Shown: positions 1 to 5,978, numbered from the stretch's first letter. The stretch is 6,877 bases of DNA from Promethearchaeota archaeon (GCA_030668025.1 DAOUUT010000201.1:1-6877), one strand, 5' to 3'. The notes: generated by a model from the letters alone, not told the origin. A program made the numbers and translations.

Positions 1-482
1 TTAGACGTACATCCGATGAAATAAACCCATTCTGCTTCATCTGGTAAATCGTATTCTTTCTTCAAAGCCTCGTTATTAGAATTTTGCTCACCATATGGGT
101 TGTACATCTCAGGGTTCTCTATGCGTTCAATTAAAGCTTTTTGCTTTTCTGGACAAAATCCTTTTTCCACTGCTTCTGCTCGAGCGGCTTCTATAATATC
201 TACCAGAAGATCGTTAAATTTGTCAAACCTACAATTTTCAGCACAATTTCCGCAAGTAGAACATGCGTAAAGTACATTCGCTACATCCTGATTCCACGGG
301 ATTTCCCCACTTATTAAACCATAAATGAGCCATAACCTTCCGCCAGTGGAATAAGTCTCAAACAGATGTTTTTTATAGCTCGGACAATTAAAATCAGAAT
401 AATCATAAGTAAATTTGCAATATCCACATCTAAAACATCTATGAACTATATCCTTCCAATCCTGCTCTACGTTTATTTCCAT
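1..482 (-). CDS. HdrD/GlcF-like iron-sulfur protein, N-terminal part (cut by left window edge)
   Basis: The first 160 codons of an Fe-S oxidoreductase subunit of the heterodisulfide reductase D / glycolate oxidase F type; the rest lies beyond base 1. Translation by eye shows two ferredoxin-like cysteine groups: C16-x2-C19-x2-C22-x10-C33-P and C74-STCGN-C80-AEN-C84 (C74, C77, C80, C84). The second is a standard [4Fe-4S] motif; the first has a long 10-residue gap before its fourth Cys. The visible end, GCTS (157-160), looks like the beginning of a CCG cysteine-rich domain, which in this family binds a further cluster. No membrane segment is visible, so a cytoplasmic protein is likely. The ATG lies 2 bases after the stop of the upstream FAD oxidase and is preceded by a strong Shine-Dalgarno site, so the two are co-transcribed. 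In this family such proteins accept electrons from the flavoprotein partner; the final acceptor (quinone, disulfide or ferredoxin) cannot be told from this fragment. Confidence 0.9.
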   Translation of the reverse strand, partial: MEINVEQDWKDIVHRCFRCGYCKFTYDYSDFNCPSYKKHLFETYSTGGRLWLIYGLISGEIPWNQDVANVLYACSTCGNCAENCRFDKFNDLLVDIIEAARAEAVEKGFCPEKQKALIERIENPEMYNPYGEQNSNNEALKKEYDLPDEAEWVYFIGCTS

Positions 483-484
483 AT

Positions 485-1855
485 TTAAAGTACCTCCCAA
501 TTCCCTGAATTCATGATATTATTTGGATCCAGAGTGTTTTTAATAGTTTTCATCAGCTTTTTATAACTAGTATCCATTTTTTCAAGCGTTAATCTTTGTC
601 CTTCTAACTCAGCTTTCCATGGAATTCCTCCCAATTCTAATGCCAATTTATTAGTCTCATGAAGGGCTTTTCTAGCGTTTTCCATATCTTTAGGATCAGC
701 TCTATTGAAGGAATAAGAAAAAAACATTACAACGGTATGAACTCCACCTATTAATCGAGAGCCTAAAGTTGGAGGTATGCCATATTTTCTTGCAAGATCT
801 GCACCTTTCTCATATGCTTCGGGGATTTTTTCAAGAGGCATAAACGCTCCTACATATTCGAATCCTCCACCTTTTCTAAAATCAGCAGCTCCTGCAGCAA
901 AGATAGGTTTGTCCAAGTACAGATTTCGCATTTTTTCTGGAGCTTTCATAAATCTCGCGTTAGACTTTCGATATATCCGTTTAAGAGCCTTATTTTGGCG
1001 ACTTATATCCTCTTCTGAATCACCAGTGATATAAGTCATAATGAAAATGTATCCTTTCATCCATTCAGGTTTATCTTGCATTCCAAGAAGTATATCTTCA
1101 GCATAACCGGTCGCAGTGATTTTCAGTAGTAAATCTGGTATATCTTTAGGATCATTCATTAATCCAAAAATTATTTCTCTCATTTTGGGTTTTGGAAACA
1201 ATTGTATCGAAAGCTTAGTTATTACTCCCATTGTCCCAAAAGCACTAATAAATAAGCCAATAAAATCCGGAATTGGTCCTCTATCAAACCAATAATCTGA
1301 AACCGCACAAGATCCTAATTTGCATACTTCACCATTAGGTAAAACAACTTCAAGACCATTAATCATTGCTCCATGTCCTCCATATCTTTGCGATAAATAT
1401 CCTGATCCATGAATTAACATATTTCCAGCGACAGTAGCAGACGGAGGTGCGTCTGGAATAGGTGGTTGTAGATCTGGATAGTTTTCATTTAAAAGCGAAA
1501 GTATTTGACCGGTTGTTACTCCAGCTTCAATAAGTGCATAACGGCTAAATTGATTTATTTCAAGGATTTGATTCATGCGTTTCATATCCATAACTATGCC
1601 TCCTTTTACGGGAATTACAAGTCCACTTAACGTTAAACCACCACCCATCGGAACTATGGGAATCTTTTCTCGATTTGCTAGTTTCATTATGCCTTGGACT
1701 TCTTTAGATGTATGTGGCATTACTACAAAGTCTGCAGGGCGAGGAATTGATGCTCCCGGATCTTGGGAGTAAATATATAAATCTCCCGGACTATTCGAAG
1801 CATAGTCTTTCCCAACAATATCTTCTAACTCTTTTAAAATGTCTACATCACTCAA
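485..1855 (-). CDS. FAD-linked oxidase of the GlcD/VAO superfamily (456 aa)
   Basis: Flavoprotein dehydrogenase with an N-terminal PCMH-type FAD domain (about 35-220) and a C-terminal FAD-oxidase domain (about 220-452). Visible FAD-binding elements are the glycine loop PMGGGLTLSG (69-78), APPSATVAGN (137-146), and the FGTMGVITKLSIQLFPKP stretch (206-223). The end, LDPNNIMNSG, matches the family's usual LDPxxxLNPGK-like terminus. Length is normal for GlcD or D-lactate dehydrogenase. The EHG-type and HxGDGNLH-type motifs of D-lactate/glycolate enzymes are not present; the matching places read about GVHTVVMFF and GGIPWKAELEG, so the substrate should be left open. The start is TTG: an in-frame TAA lies one codon upstream (1859-1861), and no ATG occurs in frame before residue 46. 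A weak GAGAG site precedes it. It is the first gene of an operon with the HdrD/GlcF-like gene, its likely electron acceptor. Confidence 0.92.
   Translation of the reverse strand: MSDVDILKELEDIVGKDYASNSPGDLYIYSQDPGASIPRPADFVVMPHTSKEVQGIMKLANREKIPIVPMGGGLTLSGLVIPVKGGIVMDMKRMNQILEINQFSRYALIEAGVTTGQILSLLNENYPDLQPPIPDAPPSATVAGNMLIHGSGYLSQRYGGHGAMINGLEVVLPNGEVCKLGSCAVSDYWFDRGPIPDFIGLFISAFGTMGVITKLSIQLFPKPKMREIIFGLMNDPKDIPDLLLKITATGYAEDILLGMQDKPEWMKGYIFIMTYITGDSEEDISRQNKALKRIYRKSNARFMKAPEKMRNLYLDKPIFAAGAADFRKGGGFEYVGAFMPLEKIPEAYEKGADLARKYGIPPTLGSRLIGGVHTVVMFFSYSFNRADPKDMENARKALHETNKLALELGGIPWKAELEGQRLTLEKMDTSYKKLMKTIKNTLDPNNIMNSGNWEVL
492..498 (-). promoter_or_regulatory. Shine-Dalgarno site for the Fe-S subunit
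   Basis: The minus strand reads GGGAGGT, ending 9 bases before the ATG at 482. It lies inside the last codons of the FAD oxidase gene. This is the strongest ribosome-binding site in the window and supports translation of the second operon gene from a shared mRNA. Confidence 0.8.
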
Positions 1856-1907
1856 GATTTATCTCTCTTTGCTGTAATTTTTAATTCTTTTTGAATAAGA
1901 ATTCAAA

Positions 1908-1915
1908 TTTTATAG
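1908..1915 (-). promoter_or_regulatory. Probable TATA box for the FAD oxidase operon
   Basis: The minus strand reads CTATAAAA. With the usual archaeal spacing of about 25 bases, transcription would begin near 1885, giving a 5' leader of about 30 bases before the TTG start, enough to hold the weak GAGAG ribosome site. Confidence 0.5.
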
Positions 1916-1948
1916 TATTAATTCAAGATACTTTTTTTTCTATTTAAG

Positions 1949-1957
1949 TTTATAATA
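1949..1957 (+). promoter_or_regulatory. Probable TATA box for the membrane protein gene
   Basis: TTTATAATA lies in the 160-base divergent intergenic region. Transcription would begin near 1980, about 40 bases ahead of the ATG at 2018. A run of eight T (1932-1939) lies just upstream. The rest of the divergent region shows only AT-rich sequence. Confidence 0.4.
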
Positions 1958-2017
1958 TATTAGAAAGAAATGAGAATTTCAGAATGTTAATTGGAATATT
2001 TTTATAATAATAAAAAT

Positions 2018-2569
2018 ATGAGTATTCTAGGGAAAAAGGAAGGAATTTGTCGATTAATAGGTACTACATTAATTTTAATAGGTCTTATTTTGTCAATACT
2101 TTTTAATTACTTTATTCTTAACAATTCACTCTTGTATCTACTCTTTATTTTAATTGGCATCCCTCCGTTTATACTGAGTATTTTCTTAAAATTAGAGCAG
2201 GATATTATTGTTAAAAATTCGTCAAAAATCTTATTTATAATAGTAACAATAAACATAAGTCTCATCATAACAGCCGTTTTTTTTAGTTCATTTTTGATGA
2301 TAATATTCGCTTTAATTACAAGTTCTAACCTCCTACTTATTAGTTGTTGGCACTTATCGTTATCGCTCTATAAGAAAAACAAATTAATCTTCATTTTTAG
2401 TGGTTTAGGATACTGTATTATAAATTTATTTTTATGGTTTGCCAATTTTATTCTGAATAACTTACTCGTTGTTATTTTATTACCATTACTCCTCGCTTTA
2501 ATAGGAATACTGTTAATAATCGTAGCAGAAATAAGTATGAAAAAAAAAGGTTTACTAAACTATATTTAA
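2018..2569 (+). CDS. Six-helix integral membrane protein, unknown function (183 aa)
   Basis: I do not recognise this protein. It is extremely hydrophobic (Ile, Leu and Phe rich), with about six predicted membrane helices at residues 12-34, 38-57, 69-89, 90-117, 122-146 and 148-171, and short charged loops. The N-terminus (MSILGKKEG) and the C-terminus (SMKKKG) are both basic, which would put both ends in the cytoplasm, in line with an even number of helices. No conserved polar catalytic or transport motif stands out inside the helices. The frame is also open from a TTG at 1991, adding nine residues (192 aa); the ATG at 2018 is preferred because ATG is the commoner start, but neither has a Shine-Dalgarno site. 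The gene stands alone between the FAD oxidase operon (divergent) and AOR (convergent, 19 bases between stops). Its codons are strongly AT-rich, as expected for a hydrophobic protein in this genome. Confidence 0.75.
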   Translation: MSILGKKEGICRLIGTTLILIGLILSILFNYFILNNSLLYLLFILIGIPPFILSIFLKLEQDIIVKNSSKILFIIVTINISLIITAVFFSSFLMIIFALITSSNLLLISCWHLSLSLYKKNKLIFIFSGLGYCIINLFLWFANFILNNLLVVILLPLLLALIGILLIIVAEISMKKKGLLNYI

Positions 2570-2578
2570 TTTAAATTT

Positions 2579-2585
2579 AAAAAAA
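2579..2585 (-). terminator. T-run terminator after AOR
   Basis: On the minus strand the AOR stop codon is followed after three bases (CTC) by TTTTTTT and then more AT-rich sequence. Runs of T without a required hairpin are the known archaeal intrinsic termination signal. The 19-base gap between the converging membrane protein and AOR genes leaves room for little else. Confidence 0.5.
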
Positions 2586-2588
2586 GAG

Positions 2589-4328
2589 TTATTCGCTCAA
2601 TTTATCCCAGAACGATTTCAAATCTTCTTTAGAAAAAGTGTATTTTAAACCAGTAGGCTCTGATGGCTCTTTTCTGAAAAATTCGGGTACATCATTCGTA
2701 CTATTTGTGATGCCTGCTTTTTCGTTAAATTCAATTTCTGTTTTTAGTATATTTTTCCCAATATCGATTACATCGTCTCTTGTTAAATTGAGGCCATACA
2801 TAGCATTAGTCGCACGAGCAATAAGCTCCATATTTTCGTAACTGGGACCAATAAAAAAGCAACAACCCATCGAATCCATGACAATCGTATATAATTGCAA
2901 TTCGTAAGATAAGTCGAATTTACCTTCGTTTTCTGTTAATTCACCATAATCTTTATTTTGGCTTGCAGTCCTACCTGCTATAGCAGCTCCAGCGGTGTGG
3001 TCAGCGCCCTGCGGAGAAGTAGCGAATGTTACCCCCATTCCCTTAAACACTCTTGGATCGTAAGCAGAAATGCCTTGTCCTTTTACTTGAGGAATTCTTT
3101 TTGCGTTTAATTTCTCACCAATATTTTTAACGCCATTTCCATACAATATTCCTAATTCCGTGTTGTTTCTTATTTCCTTATCCAAGATTTCAAAAACTTT
3201 TTGAGCGTTGCCCCATTCAATTTTTCCACAATCCATCGCAACTCCAACAGTGCCCCCAAACTCAATCGTGTCAATACCATTATCGTCGCATAAATGATCA
3301 ATTTTGGCCAAGCTATCTAGATCGTCAATCATTAAATTCGTGCCATTCAAAGCCAAAGTTTCGTATTCTAGGCTAGAAGTTAAGTGATTACCATCTTTAT
3401 CTACAATTAAATTAGAGCATTTTATTACGCAGTTAGGAGAACATGCCAATCGATTTTTTCCTCCTCGAGCCATGATAAGCTCGTGAAGTTTTTCTCCAGT
3501 AATATTTGCGATTTTATCAAAAGAACCCATGCGAAAGTTTTTAGTAGGAATTCCGCGATATTCGCTCATTGCTCTCATCATTAAAGGCGTTCCAAAAGTA
3601 GAAAACACTTCTTTAGTTTTTGCTAAATTTTTTGCGAATGGAGTTGAAGTTTCTCTAAATTTTTTTAGATCGTGAACTTTAACTTTGGATTCTTTTGTGG
3701 GTTTAATTACTATAGCCTTAATTCCTTTAGAACCCATCACCGCCCCTAGACCTCCACGTGCAGCGTGCCTGCTAGGATATCCTTCTAAATCATTAGCTGC
3801 AATTGTAGCGGCTTTCATCATAAATTCACCGGCGAGTCCAATAGAGTAAATACCTACGTTTTCCCCGAATTTTTCTCTTAACCTACGATGAAGTTCGTAG
3901 TTTCCTAATCCCTTATATTCGTTGCCTTGTAGTAATTCAATTCCATCATCGGTAATTAATATAACTTTTAGTTCTGCAGATTTATTTTGCAACACTAATG
4001 CCCTTATTCCATGCCTAGCAAGCATCATTGCTGGTCTGCCTCCGACATTCGCTTCCTTAATACCATTGGTTAAAGGGCTTTTACCCCCTGCTGAAGTACG
4101 AGCAGAATTTGGGAAAGGACTTCCTGCAAGCGTACCATTCGCTAAAACAAGTTTGTTTTCGGGTCCAAGTGGGTCGCAAGTCGGTGGAACCTCGTCGTGA
4201 ACGATCTGAGATGTCAATCCACGACCTCCTAAAAGAAAATATTTTGAATCCCTAGTTATTTCTTCGTAAATAATCTTGTTTGAATTAACATCGATTCTTA
4301 CAATGTAAAAAAAATTTACATTTTTCAT
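2589..4328 (-). CDS. aor: Aldehyde:ferredoxin oxidoreductase, tungsten-type (579 aa)
   Basis: The AOR family oxidises aldehydes to carboxylic acids with ferredoxin as acceptor, using a tungsten (or molybdenum) bis-pterin cofactor and one [4Fe-4S] cluster in the cytoplasm. The protein is full length. Visible landmarks are the N-terminal GGRGL (34-38), the pterin-contact region NSARTSAGGKSPLTNG (74-89), RGGLGAVMGSKGIKAI (191-206), the cluster cysteines C296, C300 and C304, EYET (321-324), the pterin motif DxxGxD (348-353, DDNGID), GADHTAG (441-447) and the second pterin motif DSMGCC (485-490), whose C490 fits the fourth cluster ligand. The cysteine spacing is C-x3-C-x3-C, whereas the classical Pyrococcus enzyme has C-x2-C-x3-C; I believe other AOR paralogues share the longer form. 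The substrate cannot be inferred. A TATA-like element sits 23 bases before the ATG, so the mRNA may be almost leaderless. A T-run separates it from the nitroreductase gene, so it is probably transcribed alone. Confidence 0.96.
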   Translation of the reverse strand: MKNVNFFYIVRIDVNSNKIIYEEITRDSKYFLLGGRGLTSQIVHDEVPPTCDPLGPENKLVLANGTLAGSPFPNSARTSAGGKSPLTNGIKEANVGGRPAMMLARHGIRALVLQNKSAELKVILITDDGIELLQGNEYKGLGNYELHRRLREKFGENVGIYSIGLAGEFMMKAATIAANDLEGYPSRHAARGGLGAVMGSKGIKAIVIKPTKESKVKVHDLKKFRETSTPFAKNLAKTKEVFSTFGTPLMMRAMSEYRGIPTKNFRMGSFDKIANITGEKLHELIMARGGKNRLACSPNCVIKCSNLIVDKDGNHLTSSLEYETLALNGTNLMIDDLDSLAKIDHLCDDNGIDTIEFGGTVGVAMDCGKIEWGNAQKVFEILDKEIRNNTELGILYGNGVKNIGEKLNAKRIPQVKGQGISAYDPRVFKGMGVTFATSPQGADHTAGAAIAGRTASQNKDYGELTENEGKFDLSYELQLYTIVMDSMGCCFFIGPSYENMELIARATNAMYGLNLTRDDVIDIGKNILKTEIEFNEKAGITNSTNDVPEFFRKEPSEPTGLKYTFSKEDLKSFWDKLSE

Positions 4329-4346
4329 ATGTAAAATAAAATTAGA

Positions 4347-4356
4347 AATTATATTA
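4347..4356 (-). promoter_or_regulatory. Probable TATA box for AOR
   Basis: The minus strand reads TAATATAATT, preceded by the purine-rich AAAGG that could serve as BRE. Its centre is about 23 bases before the ATG at 4328, so transcription would begin at or very near the start codon. No Shine-Dalgarno site is visible, which agrees with a leaderless message. Confidence 0.45.
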
Positions 4357-4380
4357 CCTTTACTTCGAAATTAATCAAAT

Positions 4381-4399
4381 AAAAAAAGAAAGATTTTTA
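4381..4399 (-). terminator. T-rich terminator after the nitroreductase gene
   Basis: On the minus strand, about 10 bases after the TGA stop (4409-4411), the sequence becomes T-rich and includes TTTCTTTTTTT. A small palindrome, ATTTTTAAAAAT (4393-4404), precedes it. This separates nitroreductase transcription from the AOR promoter further downstream. Confidence 0.45.
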
Positions 4400-4408
4400 A
4401 AAATATAA

Positions 4409-4924
4409 TCAAAATTTGTCGTAATGTACTATCTTTTCGAGCGGTTTACGTTCCTCAACTTCCCCCTTCTGTTTTACAGGATATCCTAATGGGGTTAAAG
4501 CTAAGACTCTATATCTTTTTGGTATTTTAAGGATGTCTCTTATTTTAGTTTCGTCAAACCAACCAATCCAGCAAGTGGCTAAACCTTCTGCCGTTGCGGC
4601 TAAGATTAGATGTTCGAAGCAAATTCCACAATCTAAAGGAAAATATTTTATACCATTCGCGTTTGCTCCTGAGCCAGATTCAGAAATTACCCCTACAACA
4701 AATATCGGGGCTGCGACAAACTTTTGTGCTTGTCCAACGGCCGCCCATATTTCTTTCACAATCTCTGAGTCTTTAACAACAATATAATGCATACCTTGCT
4801 TATTTGCCCAAGTTGGAGCTAACCTTGCTGCTTCTAAAATACGGGTAACTTTCTCTTCTTCCGGCATATCAGGTTTATATACCCTGTAACTTCTTCTTTT
4901 TCTCACAACTTCGTAAAAATCCAT
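4409..4924 (-). CDS. Nitroreductase-family FMN flavoprotein (171 aa)
   Basis: A single-domain member of the nitroreductase / FMN-dependent oxidoreductase family, usually a cytoplasmic homodimer that reduces substrates with NAD(P)H. Visible family features are the N-terminal RKRRSYR (8-14), whose arginines contact the FMN phosphate; the APTWANKQ stretch (36-43), where APSxxNxQ is usual; the DCGICFEHLILAA helix (98-110); and the GLATCWIGWF motif (114-123), followed by LGYP (146-149). The length is typical of the short archaeal/clostridial subfamily. These are often annotated as nitroreductases although the natural substrate is unknown. The ATG at 4924 is supported by GGTG five bases upstream and by the conserved start of the domain immediately after it. 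It lies upstream of AOR on the same strand, 80 bases away, but a T-rich terminator and a separate TATA box lie in the gap. Confidence 0.93.
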   Translation of the reverse strand: MDFYEVVRKRRSYRVYKPDMPEEEKVTRILEAARLAPTWANKQGMHYIVVKDSEIVKEIWAAVGQAQKFVAAPIFVVGVISESGSGANANGIKYFPLDCGICFEHLILAATAEGLATCWIGWFDETKIRDILKIPKRYRVLALTPLGYPVKQKGEVEERKPLEKIVHYDKF

Positions 4925-4929
4925 TTTTA

Positions 4930-4975
4930 CACCAACTTAAAAATAATTTTTTATTTTTTATAGAGTTTTTTATAT
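4930..4975 (-). promoter_or_regulatory. Promoter and ribosome site of the nitroreductase gene
   Basis: The minus strand contains two possible TATA boxes, TATATAAAAA (4966-4975) and CTATAAAAA (4955-4963), then a GGTG Shine-Dalgarno core (4930-4933) five bases before the ATG. The upstream TATA box would give a leader of about 20 bases that includes the ribosome site; the nearer one would give a leader of only about 8-10 bases. Confidence 0.5.
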
Positions 4976-5008
4976 AATTAAATAATTTATCTTATTTCTA
5001 TTTTTGAC

Positions 5009-5017
5009 CTATAAAAC
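5009..5017 (+). promoter_or_regulatory. Possible TATA box ahead of the decayed/small gene
   Basis: CTATAAAAC lies about 44 bases before an ATG at 5057. Transcription would begin near 5039, followed by AAAGGCGAAGAA directly before the ATG. This promoter-leader-start arrangement is the main reason to suspect that a gene once began, or still begins, at 5057. Confidence 0.35.
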
Positions 5018-5071
5018 TTTAAAATGTTATTCTTATTAATAATAAAAGGCGAAGAAATGAGTAAACCCTTA

Positions 5072-5173
5072 TATTCTGCTTCCCATTACATTCCCCTTAA
5101 ATCACTTCTACTAATTTTGAAGACAAAGATTTAAATTTATGACTTGGATATTATGATATTATTAAAGCCGTAA
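5072..5173 (+). repeat. Direct repeat, copy 1 (102 bp)
   Basis: It matches 5979-6079 in the same orientation with three substitutions and one single-base gap over 102 columns; the block 5113-5168 (56 bases) is identical to 6019-6074. It begins TATTCTGCTTCCC and ends near AAAGCCGTAA. Copy 1 overlaps the possible decayed gene and ends one base before the ATG of the 42-codon ORF. It contains the BRE/TATA-like AAAGATTTAAATTTAT (5125-5140). No strong hairpin was found; the best is a 4-bp CTTC/GAAG pairing. There is no tRNA-like end, so this is not an obvious attachment site. Confidence 0.95.
5125..5140 (+). promoter_or_regulatory. BRE/TATA-like element inside repeat copy 1
   Basis: AAAGATTTAAATTTAT combines a purine-rich BRE-like part with a TATA-like TTTAAATTT (5130-5138). 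Start of transcription would fall near 5160, about 14 bases before the ATG at 5174. The identical element occurs in repeat copy 2. Confidence 0.35.
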
Positions 5174-5302
5174 ATGTGGGAGATGTTTAAACAAGGAGAA
5201 TTTAGAAAAGCTACGATGCACTGGGATCCTATTATTCAAAATGAATTCATAAAAGATTTAAATTCAAATAGATATTTAAAATATTGGATAAGTAAAATTT
5301 AG
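5174..5302 (+). CDS. Small ORF, 42 aa, unknown
   Basis: A complete ORF starting ATGTGGGAG and ending in TAG, encoding a protein rich in aromatic and charged residues (MWEMFKQGEFRK, then HWDPIIQNEF and a C-terminal YLKYWISKI). The composition looks like a piece of a soluble folded protein and not random AT-rich translation. It begins one base after repeat copy 1, whose TATA-like element is correctly placed to drive it, and is followed by a T-run at 5334-5342. No Shine-Dalgarno site is visible; an in-frame TAA sits directly before the ATG. It may be a real small gene or the last exon-like remnant of the decayed gene described for 5057-5302. No family is recognised. Confidence 0.3.
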   Translation: MWEMFKQGEFRKATMHWDPIIQNEFIKDLNSNRYLKYWISKI

Positions 5303-5333
5303 AGAGGGTTTACATTTAAATATATTCATTTTC

Positions 5334-5349
5334 TTTTTTTTTATAAATT
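5334..5349 (+). promoter_or_regulatory. T-run and TATA box ahead of the 197-aa gene
   Basis: A run of nine T (5334-5342) could end transcription from upstream. It runs directly into TTTATAAATT (5340-5349), whose centre is 27 bases before the ATG at 5372, the exact spacing expected for a leaderless archaeal mRNA. No Shine-Dalgarno site precedes the ATG. A second TATA-like sequence, TTTAAATATA (5315-5324), could give a leader of about 25 bases instead. Confidence 0.55.
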
Positions 5350-5371
5350 AATTATTATATTTATTTTTGAT

Positions 5372-5965
5372 ATGAAAGGTGAAAAGTTGGTGTTTACAGA
5401 GGATTCTTTTAATATAATTTACTCTATAACAGATGCGGAAGGGAAAGAAATCAAAAATCTATTCTCTCATAATAATTCTGCTCTTGGTTGTAAGGTTCTT
5501 GAAGGATTTTTCAATGTAATAAAAGGTGAAGCATTAAAAAATCGTTATTTTGGCGATAATAAAAGTGAATTTGATAAAATCTCTGAAGTTCTTTACCAAA
5601 AATTTAAAATAAAAGATCTATCTAGTAATAAGAGTCTTGAGAAGCCAATAAAGGGTTTTATTGAAGAATTAGAACATTATGAGTATTACATTCCTGAGGA
5701 GTTAGTTGAAGAGAATAAAGAAGGGCTAACACCCTTAGAGATTGATTATTATTTGGGCTCATTTGACACATTGATTTCACTGATTAGCAATGCATTGAAA
5801 GCCCTAAGAGAAGAAAAAGTCCAATTCTGGAAAGAGCTTCTTGAGAAATATAGGAAAGATAAGGAAGCTTTCGATTACGAGTTCAAGATGAGTAAATTAC
5901 GGACTAAGGAAGTGGAAGAGCGAATCTCTAAACTTACTCCAGAGGATTTTAGAGATCTACTATAG
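5372..5965 (+). CDS. Unrecognised charged, helical protein (197 aa)
   Basis: I do not recognise the family. The N-terminal third (1-60) mixes short strand-like and helical stretches (KLVFTEDSFNIIYSITD, then LGCKVLEGFFNVIKGEALKN). The middle (85-130) is acidic with an aromatic cluster, HYEYYIPEEL (102-111). The C-terminal part (132-190) is almost wholly charged helix, with a Lys/Glu-rich amphipathic pattern that could form a coiled coil or helical bundle, ending in LTPEDFRDLL. There is one cysteine (C40), no membrane segment, no signal peptide and no metal or nucleotide-binding motif, so a soluble cytoplasmic protein is likely. The ATG has no ribosome site but a TATA box 27 bases upstream, suggesting a leaderless mRNA. 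The gene is enclosed by the two direct repeats, with copy 2 beginning 13 bases after its stop, and is upstream of TFB on the same strand, so it may be part of a duplicated or inserted cassette. Confidence 0.8.
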   Translation: MKGEKLVFTEDSFNIIYSITDAEGKEIKNLFSHNNSALGCKVLEGFFNVIKGEALKNRYFGDNKSEFDKISEVLYQKFKIKDLSSNKSLEKPIKGFIEELEHYEYYIPEELVEENKEGLTPLEIDYYLGSFDTLISLISNALKALREEKVQFWKELLEKYRKDKEAFDYEFKMSKLRTKEVEERISKLTPEDFRDLL

Positions 5966-5978
5966 CGACCTTAATTTT

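Larger units (their letters stand above)
5057..5302 (+). pseudogene. Possible decayed gene in the region of the first repeat
   Basis: This stretch has a gene-like start but no continuous frame. From the ATG at 5057 a 25-codon ORF (MSKPLYSASHYIPLKSLLL...) stops at 5134. A protein-like segment in another frame reads NFEDKDLNL, a TGA, then LGYYDIIKAVNVGD. A third segment, back in the first frame, runs from 5174 to 5302 and contains FRKATMHWDPIIQNEF. Joined, these would make a protein of about 75-80 residues broken by an in-frame stop and two frame changes. The first two segments fall inside the direct repeat, and the second repeat copy carries the same TGA. The alternative is that the repeat is not coding and only the 42-codon ORF is real. 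No family is recognised. Confidence 0.3.
4925..5371. other. Long intergenic region between nitroreductase and the 197-aa gene
   Basis: This 447-base stretch holds the nitroreductase promoter on the minus strand (4930-4975), a plus-strand TATA-like element (5009-5017), the possible decayed gene (5057-5302), repeat copy 1 (5072-5173) and the T-run plus TATA box before the 197-aa gene (5334-5349). No tRNA, rRNA, CRISPR repeat or transposon end was recognised in it. Confidence 0.6.

Noticed and set aside
777..1034. Plus-strand open frame of 85 codons
   Set aside because: It lies wholly opposite the FAD oxidase gene, which has clear family motifs on the minus strand; the plus-strand translation shows no recognisable protein features.
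1575..1772. Plus-strand open frame of 65 codons
   Set aside because: Antisense shadow of the conserved FAD-binding region of the oxidase.
3922..4200. Plus-strand open frame of 92 codons
   Set aside because: Antisense to the conserved pterin-binding N-terminal part of AOR; low-complexity Ser/Leu/Pro composition typical of a shadow frame. The same applies to the frame at 2638-2841.
4533..4787. Two overlapping plus-strand open frames
   Set aside because: Both are antisense to the conserved nitroreductase domain.
2589..4924. Nitroreductase-AOR operon
   Set aside because: The 80-base gap holds a T-rich terminator and a separate TATA-like element, so independent transcription is more likely.
5139..5143. 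TGA in the protein-like reading of the repeats as a recoded (Sec or Pyl) codon
   Set aside because: No supporting structure or intact downstream frame exists; the reading is also broken by frame changes, and TGA is used as an ordinary stop for the nitroreductase gene.
5113..5168. Repeat core as a C/D box or other structured small RNA
   Set aside because: No RTGATGA/CTGA box pair was found, and the best hairpin is only about four base pairs.
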